From AVCC01 sp041736255 (GTDB lineage Bacteria > Pseudomonadota > Gammaproteobacteria > Burkholderiales > Burkholderiaceae_D), in NCBI GenBank assembly GCA_041736255.1, contig JBGSTZ010000156.1:1-64000 (forward strand): a DNA stretch of 64,000 bases, written 5' to 3'. How positions within the stretch are numbered: the first letter of the stretch is position 1; every line of letters begins with the position of its first letter. Below the pieces are notes generated by a model. The model did no database searches and was not told where the DNA came from. It was given only the letters and a program-made list of their open reading frames with translations. A program made the position numbers and the translations under genes. Positions 15,484-25,192 of the stretch are shown here, in pieces.

Positions 15484-18300
15484 TTACAGCGTACGCGCAA
15501 TCTCTTGAACTTCAAACACTTCCAATAGATCACCTTCTTTGATGTCATTGAAGTTTTTCAGTGTCAGACCGCACTCAAAACCCGCTCTGACTTCTTTGGC
15601 GTCATCCTTAAAGCGCTTCAGAGAATCTAGTTCACCGGTCCAGATAACGACATTATCGCGCAACAATCGTACGGAAGCACCGCGTTTGGCGACGCCATCA
15701 AGCACATAACAACCGGCAATCGCACCTACTTTACTGACCAAAATTACCTGACGAATCTCTACCTGGCCCAAGACTTGTTCACGTCTCTCAGGAGCGAGCA
15801 TACCGGACAGCGCCGCTTTAACCTCATCAATCGCATCGTAAATAATACCGTAATAACGTATATCAACCCCGTTCGCTTCTGCCATCTTGCGTGCAGAAGC
15901 ATCAGCACGGACATTGAAGCCGATGATGACCGCTTTGGATGCTACAGCAAGGTTGACATCCGATTCACTGATACCACCAACGCCAGCATGTACCACTTGA
16001 ACCCGAACTTCACCGGTAGATAGTTTGTGCAGTGACTGAACCAGAGCTTCTTGTGAACCCTGAACGTCTGTCTTGATGATCAATGGCAAGTTCTGCACCT
16101 CGCCCTCACCCATCTGCTCAAACATATTTTCGAGTTTAGCTGCCTGCTGCCTTGCAAGTTTCACGTCGCGGAATTTACCTTGGCGGAACAAGCCGATTTC
16201 ACGCGCCTTGCGCTCATCAGTCATGACCATCACATCTTCACCAGCAACCGGCACTTCTGTCAAACCTTGAATTTCAACTGGTATCGACGGACCTGCATCT
16301 GTAATGCTCTTGCCGTTTTCATCCAACATTGCACGAACGCGACCATAGGAAGAACCAGCCAGAACGACATCGCCGCGCTTCAAGGTTCCCGTTTGGACAA
16401 GTATCGTCGCAACTGGGCCGCGACCTTTATCGAGTCGAGCTTCTACCACTAGACCACGGGCTGGCGCATCCCGCTGCGCTTTCAACTCCATGACTTCGGC
16501 TTGCAGAAGAACACTCTCCAGCAAATTATCAATACCCTCACCAGTTTTAGCGGAAACTGAGATGAATGGCGCATCACCACCGTACTCTTCCGGCACGACT
16601 TGTTCAGCAATCAACTCCTGCTTGACACGATCAAGGTTGGCCCCTGGCTTATCGATCTTGTTGATGGCGACGACCAGAGGTACCCCAGCAGCTTTCGCAT
16701 GAGCGATCGCTTCTTTGGTTTGTGGCATGACGCCGTCATCAGCAGCAACAACCAGAATAACGATATCCGTCGCCTTCGCACCGCGTGCACGCATGGCAGT
16801 AAATGCCTCATGCCCAGGTGTATCAAGGAAAGTAATCATGCCACGCGGTGTTTCGACGTGATAAGCACCAATATGCTGTGTGATCCCGCCGGCTTCACCG
16901 GACGCCACCTTGGCACGACGAATATAGTCGAGCAGCGAAGTTTTACCATGATCAACGTGACCCATGACAGTCACAACAGGAGCGCGTGGCAGCATCTCAA
17001 CATCTTCATGCCCTGCGTTCGATTCGAGCAGTGCTTCCGGATCATCAAGCTTGGCAGCAAATGCTTTATGCCCCATTTCCTCAACCAGAATCATGGCTGT
17101 TTCCTGGTCAAGAACTTGATTAATCGTCACCATTTGACCCAACGTCATCAAATATTTAATGACTTCAGAAGCCTTGACTGACATCTTATGCGCCAATTCA
17201 GCGACAGTAATCGTTTCTGCCACATAGACATCTTTGACTACGGCTTCAGTGGGTGCCTGGAAATTGGTGTTGTGGTCTTCGTTATGTGAATTTCTACGGC
17301 CGCCGCGTGAACCACTGCGCCATGCATCACGCCCCGAACCGGTGTTACCGCGTGGCTTAATGGTACTGACCCCACGCTTTTTGGCGGCGTCATCCTTCCA
17401 AGTTGAAGAGACATTAGCCGACTTAATAGATTTTTTATCTGCAACAACAGGTTTTTTCTCGCCCGGTTTCTTGTCTGCAGGCTTATGCAGTGTCCCTTCA
17501 GGTGTTGCTTTTGCCACCACCGGTGCTGGCACCGGCTCAGGGGCCTTAATTACCCGCCGTGGAGCACTCAGCATGGCTTTGATTTGCGCGACTTCGTCTG
17601 CTACAGCTTTACGTGCAAGCTCACTAGCAGCATTTTTTTCGGCAGTTTCTTTGGCAAGTAGGTCAGATTTTTTCTTTGCATCTTCAGCGGTAATGCGCTT
17701 TTTTTCTTCTGCATCGGCACCATCTGCCGGGGCTGCTGCAAGTGCAGCTTGTGCCGCAATTTTTTCCGCCTCCAGCTTGGCTTTTTGCAGTGCTTTTTCG
17801 TGAGCTTCCGCCTGCGCTGCCTTTTCAGCATCCAGTTTTGCCAGGCTTTCTTGCTTTTCGCGCAACTCAACCTCTTGACGTGCAATCAACGCAGCCTGAC
17901 GCCGTGCATCTTCTTCGCGTCGAGCAAGATCATCCACATCAACCACCGGCAACGTTGCAATAGCAGGGATAACATCCGAACTTTCCACTACTGCATCTTC
18001 ACGTTTGACAAAGGTACGTTTTTTACGTACCTCCACCTGAATTGTGCGCGACTTACCGGCGGCATCTGCTTGCTTGATTTCCGTCGTTTCTTTACGCGTC
18101 AACGTGAATTTTTTCTTGTCACCATCCTGCACGGCACCGTGTGCGCGGCGCAGATGATCCAAAAGCTTATCCTTGTCGTCTTTTGACAATGGATCGGACG
18201 CCGAGTTTTTTTGTACGCCAGAAGCGTTCAACTGCGTCAGCAGCAAGTCCGACGACATATTCAGCTCTGTGGCAAATTGGGCTACATTGTTACTCGCCAT
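15484..18300 (-). CDS. infB: Translation initiation factor IF-2
   Basis: GTPase that brings initiator tRNA to the 30S subunit and promotes 50S joining. The 938 residues comprise an N-terminal IF2N-like domain (1-55), a long charged linker rich in Ala, Lys and Glu (about 120-345), a second IF2N domain (about 360-410), then the G domain with GHVDHGKT (447-454), DTPGHEAF and NKID, and the C-terminal domains ending in the strand-rich fMet-tRNA-binding unit. The linker length is normal for Burkholderiales. It follows nusA by 49 bp. Confidence 0.98.
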   Translation of the reverse strand: MASNNVAQFATELNMSSDLLLTQLNASGVQKNSASDPLSKDDKDKLLDHLRRAHGAVQDGDKKKFTLTRKETTEIKQADAAGKSRTIQVEVRKKRTFVKREDAVVESSDVIPAIATLPVVDVDDLARREEDARRQAALIARQEVELREKQESLAKLDAEKAAQAEAHEKALQKAKLEAEKIAAQAALAAAPADGADAEEKKRITAEDAKKKSDLLAKETAEKNAASELARKAVADEVAQIKAMLSAPRRVIKAPEPVPAPVVAKATPEGTLHKPADKKPGEKKPVVADKKSIKSANVSSTWKDDAAKKRGVSTIKPRGNTGSGRDAWRSGSRGGRRNSHNEDHNTNFQAPTEAVVKDVYVAETITVAELAHKMSVKASEVIKYLMTLGQMVTINQVLDQETAMILVEEMGHKAFAAKLDDPEALLESNAGHEDVEMLPRAPVVTVMGHVDHGKTSLLDYIRRAKVASGEAGGITQHIGAYHVETPRGMITFLDTPGHEAFTAMRARGAKATDIVILVVAADDGVMPQTKEAIAHAKAAGVPLVVAINKIDKPGANLDRVKQELIAEQVVPEEYGGDAPFISVSAKTGEGIDNLLESVLLQAEVMELKAQRDAPARGLVVEARLDKGRGPVATILVQTGTLKRGDVVLAGSSYGRVRAMLDENGKSITDAGPSIPVEIQGLTEVPVAGEDVMVMTDERKAREIGLFRQGKFRDVKLARQQAAKLENMFEQMGEGEVQNLPLIIKTDVQGSQEALVQSLHKLSTGEVRVQVVHAGVGGISESDVNLAVASKAVIIGFNVRADASARKMAEANGVDIRYYGIIYDAIDEVKAALSGMLAPERREQVLGQVEIRQVILVSKVGAIAGCYVLDGVAKRGASVRLLRDNVVIWTGELDSLKRFKDDAKEVRAGFECGLTLKNFNDIKEGDLLEVFEVQEIARTL

Positions 18301-18349
18301 TCAATCCTCTTTTCTATATTGCTTGACAGATAATGATGGAACGCTCAAA

Positions 18350-19909
18350 TCACTTAACCTCAACCAAACTCCAAGCCTTGGCTTGTAGCGTTTTGGCGTG
18401 CTGATCGTACTTGGCATCGATGAGTTTCATTTCATCATCCGTCACATCTTCAAATTCATTTTTAATCAATTGTCGCGCACGTTCTGCCAGCAGGGCAAGA
18501 ACCGCACCAAATTCATCGTAGGCCAAATCAGCAAACGCCTGAACTGTCTTGACGCCGACCAGACCCAACTTACCCGCGATAACGCGAGTCATCCCTTCAA
18601 GATTTACGAGCGCATCATCCATACCTTCAAGACCCTCTTCCGAAGCAATGGCTTCTGACACCAGAGCATCTCGGGCTCGATTACGCAATTCAGTAACCGT
18701 ATCCTGATCGAAAGATTCGATTTCAAGCATTTCGTTAATAGGCACGTAAGCAACTTCTTCGAGGCTGGTAAAACCTTCACCGACCAGAATATCAGCGACC
18801 TCTTTGTCAACGTCCAACTTATCCATGAAAAGCAGACGTATTGCAGCAGCTTCCAATTCTGACTTATCAGCCGATTCTTCAGCGGTCATGATGTTGATTT
18901 TCCAACCCGTCAACTCCGAGGCCAGGCGCACATTTTGTCCACTACGGCCAATTGCAATAGCAAGGTTTTCGTCATCAACGACCACATCCATTGCATGCTT
19001 ATCTTCATCCACAACAATGGAAAAAACATTCGCTGGCGCCAATGCACCAATCACGAATTGCGCCGGATCTTCCGACCACAGCACAATATCTACGCGCTCA
19101 CCACCTAACTCCGCAGTCACTGCCTGCACTCGTGAGCCGCGCATTCCTACACAGGTACCGATAGGGTCAATGCGATTATCATTTGTATATACGGCAATTT
19201 TCGCCCGCACACCCACATCGCGAGCAGCAGATTTGACCTCAAGGCTGCCCTGCTCTATCTCGGGCACCTCAAGCTCAAACAGTTTCATGATGAATTCTGG
19301 AGAAGTACGTGAAAGGATTACCTGCGGACCACGTACATTGCGATCAATTCGCAAAATATACGCACGGACACGATCACCAATGCGCAAATTTTCTTTGGGA
19401 ATCATTTGATCACGTGGCAGACGAGCTTCAATCTTACCAGACTCGACAATTGCATCTCCGCGCTCCATGCGCTTGATGGTGCCCGTTACTAGCGAATCGC
19501 CTCTTTCAAGGAAATCCATCAGAATTTGTTCACGCTCTGCGTCACGAATACGCTGCAATACGACTTGCTTTGTGTCCTGCGCAAAACGACGACCAAAATC
19601 AACTGATTCAATCGGCTCTTCTATGTAATCGTCGACTTCGATGTCGGCGATCTGTTCTTTCGCCTCGAAATGCAGCACTTCCTGATCCGGCAATTGCAAA
19701 CCAGCCTCATCAGGCACGACATGCCAACGACGGAAAGACTCGAATTGACCGCCTTCGCGATTAATGAAAACGCGAATATCGACATCGCCCTCATATCGCT
19801 TCTTTGTTGCCTGTGCCAGCGCATGTTCTAGCGCGCCAAAGACCACATCTTTATCGACATTTTTTTCACGCGCTAACGCATCAACCAATAATAAAACTTC
19901 TCGACTCAT
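18350..19909 (-). CDS. nusA: Transcription termination/antitermination factor NusA
   Basis: RNA-polymerase-associated factor controlling pausing, termination and antitermination. The 519 residues show the N-terminal polymerase-binding domain, an S1 domain (about 135-200, GTIKRMERGDAIVESG), two KH domains (with GTCVGMRGSRVQAV and IAIGRSGQNVRLASE) and two C-terminal acidic repeats as in the E. coli type. Its ATG overlaps the rimP stop by four bases, so the two are translationally coupled. It is probably autoregulated through the attenuator in the rimP leader. Confidence 0.98.
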   Translation of the reverse strand: MSREVLLLVDALAREKNVDKDVVFGALEHALAQATKKRYEGDVDIRVFINREGGQFESFRRWHVVPDEAGLQLPDQEVLHFEAKEQIADIEVDDYIEEPIESVDFGRRFAQDTKQVVLQRIRDAEREQILMDFLERGDSLVTGTIKRMERGDAIVESGKIEARLPRDQMIPKENLRIGDRVRAYILRIDRNVRGPQVILSRTSPEFIMKLFELEVPEIEQGSLEVKSAARDVGVRAKIAVYTNDNRIDPIGTCVGMRGSRVQAVTAELGGERVDIVLWSEDPAQFVIGALAPANVFSIVVDEDKHAMDVVVDDENLAIAIGRSGQNVRLASELTGWKINIMTAEESADKSELEAAAIRLLFMDKLDVDKEVADILVGEGFTSLEEVAYVPINEMLEIESFDQDTVTELRNRARDALVSEAIASEEGLEGMDDALVNLEGMTRVIAGKLGLVGVKTVQAFADLAYDEFGAVLALLAERARQLIKNEFEDVTDDEMKLIDAKYDQHAKTLQAKAWSLVEVK

Positions 19910-20391
19910 GCTTTGCGGCTCCTAAAATCCACTGTCGGCACCAATCGTGCCTTATCTACGTCAGCGAGCGTGAAATCCAACGTCGCCATCCCATCATTTC
20001 CTTCGAATTCCAACTGCAAAGCGTCACCCACAGGTTCTTGAAGAATGCCTTGAAACGTCTTACGATTTGGCGCTCCCGCCATTGGTAAGCGTAACTTGAT
20101 TATCACTTCCTGCCCTGCGAACCGCACATAATCAGAGAATTTATTCAATGGGCGATCCAGACCCGGGGATGAAACTTCAAGCCGGGAATAATTGACATTC
20201 TCGACCGTTAATACAGGCGTCAATTGGTGACTTACTTTTGCACAGTCTTCGACTGTAACAACACCTTTTTCAGCCTCTTCGGGAGTCAAATCAATGTATA
20301 CGCGCAACAGGCCACGCTCCGCCTGCTCGAAATCGACAAGCTCGTAACCCATACCAACAACTGTTTTTTCAATTAAATCCAGTAAACGCAA
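19906..20391 (-). CDS. rimP: Ribosome maturation factor RimP
   Basis: Cytoplasmic factor for 30S subunit maturation. The protein has the two-domain layout of the family: LLDLIEKTVVGMGYELVDFE, RVYIDL, the conserved VEDCAKVSHQL, and VSSPGLDRPL at the domain junction, ending with VDFRSRKA. The start is not obvious. I choose TTG 20391 (161 residues) because GGAG lies seven bases upstream and homologues begin near LLDLIEK; ATG 20418 would add nine residues and a TTG at 20463 would add 24. The stop overlaps the nusA start. Confidence 0.93.
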   Translation of the reverse strand: MRLLDLIEKTVVGMGYELVDFEQAERGLLRVYIDLTPEEAEKGVVTVEDCAKVSHQLTPVLTVENVNYSRLEVSSPGLDRPLNKFSDYVRFAGQEVIIKLRLPMAGAPNRKTFQGILQEPVGDALQLEFEGNDGMATLDFTLADVDKARLVPTVDFRSRKA

Positions 20392-20464
20392 AGCATTCTC
20401 CGTACATAAACCATCCATCCCACGCAACAACAGTGAGCATTGGGCTCGAAAACCATTCAGCAAT

Positions 20465-20486
20465 AAAAAAATGGGCCTCTGCCCAT
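20465..20486 (-). terminator. Intrinsic terminator in the rimP leader (probable attenuator)
   Basis: On the minus strand ATGGGC, loop AGAG and GCCCAT are followed by seven Ts. It lies about 62 bases downstream of the predicted -10 box and 73 bases upstream of the rimP start, so it falls inside the leader RNA of the rimP-nusA-infB operon. Leaders with a terminator before rimP are known in enterobacteria. Confidence 0.75.
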
Positions 20487-20547
20487 CTTTTATTTACTTA
20501 TCAAGTCAAGCTGTTGATGGATGTAGATTGGCTTTTTAAGTCAGCGC

Positions 20548-20577
20548 ATTATATACGAAACGCACACTATGCTGCAA
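20548..20577 (-). promoter_or_regulatory. Sigma-70 promoter of the rimP-nusA-infB operon
   Basis: On the minus strand TTGCAG (20577-20572), an 18-base spacer and a perfect TATAAT (20553-20548) form a strong promoter. The predicted start point is near 20541. It lies in the rluB-rimP gap. Confidence 0.7.
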
Positions 20578-20682
20578 TCTAAAAATACGCCGCGGCTGAG
20601 TGATTCTCATACATTTTTTCAGCAAAATATGGGTACGTTAAAAATGTATTAAATTACCCTGATCCTACTTAATTTTGGCAAA

Positions 20683-22290
20683 TCAGCCTTTATTACGGCG
20701 GCGCGGTGCAGCTTGCGGCCCGTTCATTCCAGAAGACTGTCTAACGGAATTGCGCCGCGGCTGGCTCATGCCTGGATACCCGAACGTTGTCTGCAGTGGG
20801 TCTGGCTGGCGACTTCGTGGCGACTGTGCTTTCCCTGGTTCAAAGCTTTGACCCTGCTTTTTATGATTCATGTTTCTTTTGCTGTCACCGACGTCTTTAC
20901 GCTCTCGATTTCCACTGGTGCCCGCAGATTCATTTCCACGACTTTTGGCAGCAACTCTATCCAACCCACACAGACTTAATAAATCGCGGACCGCATTTTC
21001 TTCCATCTCTTCCCAGCGACCGCGCTTCAAATTGCGGGGAAGTGTCATGGCGCCGTATCGGGTACGTATCAGGCGCGATACGGTTAAGCCGATTGCTTCA
21101 AACATGCGTCGCACTTCCCGATTTCTGCCTTCGCCAATGATGACGCGATACCACTTATTAATACCTTCGCCGCCGCCATCTGCAATTTTAGAAAATTGCG
21201 CCACGCCATCTTCCAATTCAACGCCACTCAACAGTTTCTGGCGCATGCCTTCTTCCAACTCGCCCAAAGTGCGCACCGCATACTCACGGTCAATGCCGTA
21301 ACGTGGATGCATAAGACGGTTGGCAAGATCGCCGGACGTCGTAAATAACAGCAAACCTTCTGTATTGAAATCCAGACGTCCCACTGCCAGCCACTTGCCC
21401 ACTTTCATGCTTGGCAAATGATCGAAAACTGACGGCCTCCCGTCAGGATCGTTATTGCTGACAATTTCACCTGCTGGCTTGTGATAAACCAGCACTCGAG
21501 GAGGATGCGTGCTGACTTTCCGCTGGATTTGCTTACCATTTATTCGCACAATATCCGTAGGCAAAATTCGCTGTCCAATATGTGCCGGCTCACTATTCAC
21601 AGAGACACGGCCAGATATGATCAAATCTTCCATATCCCGGCGTGAGCCCAGGCCAGCCTCGGCCAAAACTTTATGTAGTTTCGGCGCGTCATCGTCCGCA
21701 GTCAGATCGCCTCTGACGTTTTTTTGCGATGATGCGCGATTAGCCTGACGCGATTTGTTATCAGTGCCTTCAATCTGGCTATGATCAAACTCTTCGGAAG
21801 TAACAAATGAAAAAAGCGCGTCAGCATCTGCCGGTTTAGCGCGAGATTGTTGTGCCCTGCCATTTTCCTTGCCGTTGAAATTTTTCGTTGCAACGCGCCC
21901 GTGCTGACTCTGTTTTTGTTGCCGATTGCCGTCACCACGCTTACCCCGTGTATGCCGCGATTCCGGCGTTGCTGCGCTTACCGCTGTTGCATTTTCTTTG
22001 ACTGCCCGTGGCTCGAAAACAGTATTTTCTGACGCCGGAGAGGGTGCGATAGCCTGATCGTCGCTCTGCTGCGTTGAAAGCGGCTCCGTTTTTGCCTTTC
22101 GTGGCGCGCGCGGGGCGCGTACAGCACGTTTAGCCGGCTGTAATTCGGCGGCCACAGCATCAACTGATTTTGTATCAGTAGGTTTTTTCCGCGTACGCAC
22201 ACGGTTGCTTTTTACCACGACCCCCTCATCACTTGGTGCAAGTGTATCGGGGCTTTTTGGTGAAATATTATCTGGATTGGAAATGTTCAT
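20683..22290 (-). CDS. rluB: 23S rRNA pseudouridine(2605) synthase
   Basis: RsuA/RluB-type enzyme that modifies 23S rRNA near position 2605. The 535 residues are longer than E. coli RluB (about 290). A basic, low-complexity N-terminal arm of about 200 residues (repeated RAPRAPRK-like patches) precedes an S4 domain (KLHKVLAEAGLGSRRDMEDL). The catalytic domain has the active-site aspartate in VGRLDFNTEGLLLF, and a Gly/Arg/Asn-rich tail of about 90 residues follows. Such arms are usual in Burkholderiales. It starts three bases after the scpB stop, so the two are coupled. Confidence 0.93.
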   Translation of the reverse strand: MNISNPDNISPKSPDTLAPSDEGVVVKSNRVRTRKKPTDTKSVDAVAAELQPAKRAVRAPRAPRKAKTEPLSTQQSDDQAIAPSPASENTVFEPRAVKENATAVSAATPESRHTRGKRGDGNRQQKQSQHGRVATKNFNGKENGRAQQSRAKPADADALFSFVTSEEFDHSQIEGTDNKSRQANRASSQKNVRGDLTADDDAPKLHKVLAEAGLGSRRDMEDLIISGRVSVNSEPAHIGQRILPTDIVRINGKQIQRKVSTHPPRVLVYHKPAGEIVSNNDPDGRPSVFDHLPSMKVGKWLAVGRLDFNTEGLLLFTTSGDLANRLMHPRYGIDREYAVRTLGELEEGMRQKLLSGVELEDGVAQFSKIADGGGEGINKWYRVIIGEGRNREVRRMFEAIGLTVSRLIRTRYGAMTLPRNLKRGRWEEMEENAVRDLLSLCGLDRVAAKSRGNESAGTSGNRERKDVGDSKRNMNHKKQGQSFEPGKAQSPRSRQPDPLQTTFGYPGMSQPRRNSVRQSSGMNGPQAAPRRRNKG

Positions 22291-22293
22291 TAT

Positions 22294-23088
22294 TTACTTC
22301 GTGATATTACTGTTCGCATTCGCGTCAATCTTTGATTCACGCGCATTACCTGAAGAAACGGCTTCAATTTGTGAATCGCGAATGTGCACATCGGGCTCCT
22401 GGCCTTGTGCAGAATTGGGGCTGACATCGTTGGTACTGGTGGCTAACTCGCTGGCTAACTCTATGCCAGCAGAAACATCACTGACTTTTGCCAGATTCAC
22501 AACAAGTTGAAGATCGGTTTCCAGTGATTGCAATTGCAGCAAAGCCTCACCCTGAATTTCGATCTTCGATTCCTGCTGCAATTGCGGCAGTTTATCCAGA
22601 GAGGCCAAGCCGAGGTCACTCAAAAATTGCTTGGTAGTAGCAAGTAATGCTGGATGTCCCGGAACGTCACGATGCCCGACGACATCAATCCATCCCCGCT
22701 CCTCGATTAACTTTATCGTTTGCGAGTTGACGGCGACGCCGCGTATTTCTTCTATATCGCCTCGGGTCACAGGTTGGCGATAAGCAATGATGGCCAAGGT
22801 TTCCATAGTCGCTCTGGAATATCGTTGCGGCTTTTCAGGATTCAAGCGATCCAGATAGACTTTCATCTCCGGCTTGCTTTGAACACGCCAACCGGACGAT
22901 AAAAAAACCATTTCTATACCCTTGCCTAGCCAGTCTGTGCGTAGTTCATCGAGAATCGCGTTAATATCTTTAACATCCAATGCATCCTCAAGCCCACTAA
23001 ATAATTTCCTCATATCAAGCACTGATAAAGGTTGATGGGCACACAACAAGGCGGTTTCAAGGACTTTTTTAGCCTCAGGAGTATTCAT
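22294..23088 (-). CDS. scpB: Segregation and condensation protein B
   Basis: Winged-helix partner of the SMC-ScpA condensin, needed for chromosome compaction and segregation. The 264 residues contain the two ScpB winged helices: ALLCAHQPLSVLDMRKLF near the start, then YSRATMETLAIIAYRQPVTR and IEEIRGVAVNSQTIK. A poorly conserved acidic tail of about 80 residues follows. No scpA gene is adjacent in the window. It is the first gene of the minus-strand block leading to rluB. Confidence 0.93.
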   Translation of the reverse strand: MNTPEAKKVLETALLCAHQPLSVLDMRKLFSGLEDALDVKDINAILDELRTDWLGKGIEMVFLSSGWRVQSKPEMKVYLDRLNPEKPQRYSRATMETLAIIAYRQPVTRGDIEEIRGVAVNSQTIKLIEERGWIDVVGHRDVPGHPALLATTKQFLSDLGLASLDKLPQLQQESKIEIQGEALLQLQSLETDLQLVVNLAKVSDVSAGIELASELATSTNDVSPNSAQGQEPDVHIRDSQIEAVSSGNARESKIDANANSNITK

Positions 23089-23513
23089 GCACAGAGCTTA
23101 AACGACTATTGTGAGATTAAATTCGGCGACGATCTTTCAAAAAATCGTCCGACTAGATATCGTGTTGATACTAGTTTCAACACCCAAGTTACTGAATATG
23201 AAATGCGTGACGATTTGAAAGGGTTGCGCGGCTAAGCGTTGTGGCATTGCTGTTACTGCCATCAAACTTATTTTGCCTCTGACTTTGCGTTGCGATGCGC
23301 CTGCTAATTAAAGACGATTATCTGGCGCTGGCTAAAATTTTGGAAATTATAACCGGAATTTACACGATATAACAAAAAATAGCCCTCCCATTAAAAATGG
23401 CAAGCTTTGTCCAAGGTAACGGCCTGAACGGAACCTGCATTTGCAGCCAGGAATGCGTTTGGAGCGATAATGTCGCTCCATTGCTGACAAATTAGAAGTA
23501 ACTATGAATCAAA
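23089..23513. other. Divergent intergenic region scpB / dusA
   Basis: The 425 bases contain no convincing gene. A perfect hairpin, GGAGCGA-TAATG-TCGCTCC, lies at 23461-23479. A six-codon frame (MNQNES, 23504-23524) with AGAAG upstream overlaps the dusA start. Both promoters must lie here, but I see no clear consensus boxes. Confidence 0.45.
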
Positions 23514-24569
23514 ATGAATCTTGATGTGACTGAAAAAATACTACCTGGCGGAAAAAGTCCTGCAGATAAGTCTCTTTATAAAGGCCGCAAAATATCTGTT
23601 GCGCCGATGATGGATTGGACCGATAAACATTGCCGTGCATTTCACAGAAAAATTACGCGCCATACTTGGCTGTATACAGAAATGGTGACTACCGGTGCGC
23701 TCTTGTACGGCGACGTTGCGCGGCATCTGGATTTTAGCCAGGAAGAACATCCGCTTGCATTGCAGCTAGGCGGCAGCGACCCGGGCGATCTGGCCAAAAG
23801 TGCCAAATTGGGCGAATCCTGGGGCTACGATGAAATCAATCTGAATTGCGGCTGCCCGTCTGAGCGCGTACAAAAAGGCGCGTTCGGCGCATGCCTGATG
23901 TCAGAAGCGGATTTGGTGGCGGATTGTGTCAAGGCGATGCGCGATGCTGCGTCGATTGATATTACTGTTAAGCATCGCGTCGGCGTCGACCAAATACAGT
24001 CCTACGAATTCGTGCGTGATTTTGTCGGCACAGTAGCGCAAGCGGGTTGCACAACGTTCATCGTCCACGCCCGCAATGCAATCCTGAAAGGATTGAGCCC
24101 AAAACAGAACCGCGAGATTCCGCCCTTAAAATACGATTTCGCTTATCAATTGAAACGCGATTTTCCGCACTTGGAAATCATCCTGAATGGCGGCGTCAAA
24201 ACATCGGACGAAATTGACCATCACCTCAAGCATATTGACGGCGTAATGCTGGGGCGCGAGGCGTATCACAATCCCTATTTAATGGTTGATTTTGACGCAC
24301 GTTATTATGGCGACGATGCGCCGATCAGATCTCGCGCCGAGGTGCTGGAGGCGATGGTTGACTATATCCGGCATCAGCTTGCGCACAACAATCAGAACAC
24401 CGGAGGCGGGATGCGGCTCAACAGCATTACCCGTCATATGCTGGGTTTGATGGCTGGAATGCCCGGCGCACGCGGATTTCGGCAATTGCTTTCCGACTCG
24501 GAAAAGCTGTCGACAAATGATCCTGCATTACTATTCAGGGCATTAGAGAAGATGCAAGCATCGCAATAG
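23514..24569 (+). CDS. dusA: tRNA-dihydrouridine(20/20a) synthase
   Basis: Flavin enzyme that reduces uridine 20/20a in the tRNA D loop using NADPH. The 351 residues include the DusA-type start VAPMMDWTDKHCRAFHRK (29-46), YTEMVTTGAL, the motif NLNCGCPSERVQKGAFGACLM with catalytic C127, HARNAILKGLSPKQNR and the FMN-phosphate loop ILNGGVK. These details separate DusA from DusB and DusC. The ATG has no close binding site; a six-codon frame just upstream does, and may couple translation. Confidence 0.94.
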   Translation: MNLDVTEKILPGGKSPADKSLYKGRKISVAPMMDWTDKHCRAFHRKITRHTWLYTEMVTTGALLYGDVARHLDFSQEEHPLALQLGGSDPGDLAKSAKLGESWGYDEINLNCGCPSERVQKGAFGACLMSEADLVADCVKAMRDAASIDITVKHRVGVDQIQSYEFVRDFVGTVAQAGCTTFIVHARNAILKGLSPKQNREIPPLKYDFAYQLKRDFPHLEIILNGGVKTSDEIDHHLKHIDGVMLGREAYHNPYLMVDFDARYYGDDAPIRSRAEVLEAMVDYIRHQLAHNNQNTGGGMRLNSITRHMLGLMAGMPGARGFRQLLSDSEKLSTNDPALLFRALEKMQASQ

Positions 24570-24621
24570 TTGTTGTACAGCCTGACGCGTAGCACCCTAT
24601 TTAACGCAATTGACAACTCAA

Positions 24622-24692
24622 TATACATAAGCATGTATTTTTAATTACGCAATTAATATATGAGAAATTAGCAATTTTTTCAATATACTCCC
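24622..24692 (+). repeat. 71-bp AT-rich intergenic repeat, copy 2
   Basis: TATACA (24622-24627), six bases, TGTATTTTTAAT (24634-24645), core ACGCA-N9-TGAGA (24647-24665) and the right end AATATACTCCC. The length is exactly 71 bp. The central stem is decayed on both sides, yet the spacing matches the copy at 28975 base for base. It lies 98 bp upstream of the glutaredoxin-like gene in the same orientation. Confidence 0.7.
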
Positions 24693-24790
24693 TATATTTT
24701 TAAAATATGAATTGACTCAGCTTGTGGCTTGGTCGCTTACAATGCATACCATGCTTACGTAGAGCAGAGTACATTCCACCGAAAGAACCG

Positions 24791-25174
24791 ATGAAATATT
24801 TTTTTAGATTTATCCGCGTCATTCTTGGCCCTTTCATGTTGCTTAATGAGCGACTAACCAGACCGCAGGGCGTAGTGCGCTCTGCAACGGAACAGGCCGG
24901 CGTCGATGTCGCCTGCCGGCAATTGGCACTGTATCAATTCAACACCTGTCCGTTTTGCATCAAAGTACGCCAAGAAATGCGCCGTCATGCATTGACAGTC
25001 GAATTGCGCGATGCGCAGCACTCGGCAGAAAATCGTCAAGCCCTGTTGGCGCAAGGCGGCAGCAGCAAAGTGCCTTGCCTGAAAATTACCGATGAAGACG
25101 GCAAATCACAGTGGCTATATCAGTCCGGCGCAATCATTAGTTATTTGCAGCAACGCTTTGCCATCGCAAAGTAA
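24791..25174 (+). CDS. Membrane-anchored glutaredoxin-like protein
   Basis: A 127-residue thioredoxin-fold protein with a redox CPFC motif (about residues 56-59, in YQFNTCPFCIKVR), a cis-proline region SSKVPCLKI and the C-terminal helix typical of glutaredoxins and GST N-terminal domains. A hydrophobic stretch (about 3-18) suggests an N-terminal anchor, with the fold on the cytoplasmic side. I start at ATG 24791 (MKYFFRFIRV); an in-frame TTG at 24722 adds 23 residues without support. The partner substrate is unknown. Confidence 0.85.
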   Translation: MKYFFRFIRVILGPFMLLNERLTRPQGVVRSATEQAGVDVACRQLALYQFNTCPFCIKVRQEMRRHALTVELRDAQHSAENRQALLAQGGSSKVPCLKITDEDGKSQWLYQSGAIISYLQQRFAIAK

Positions 25175-25192
25175 GCATTGAGCGGCAACCCA

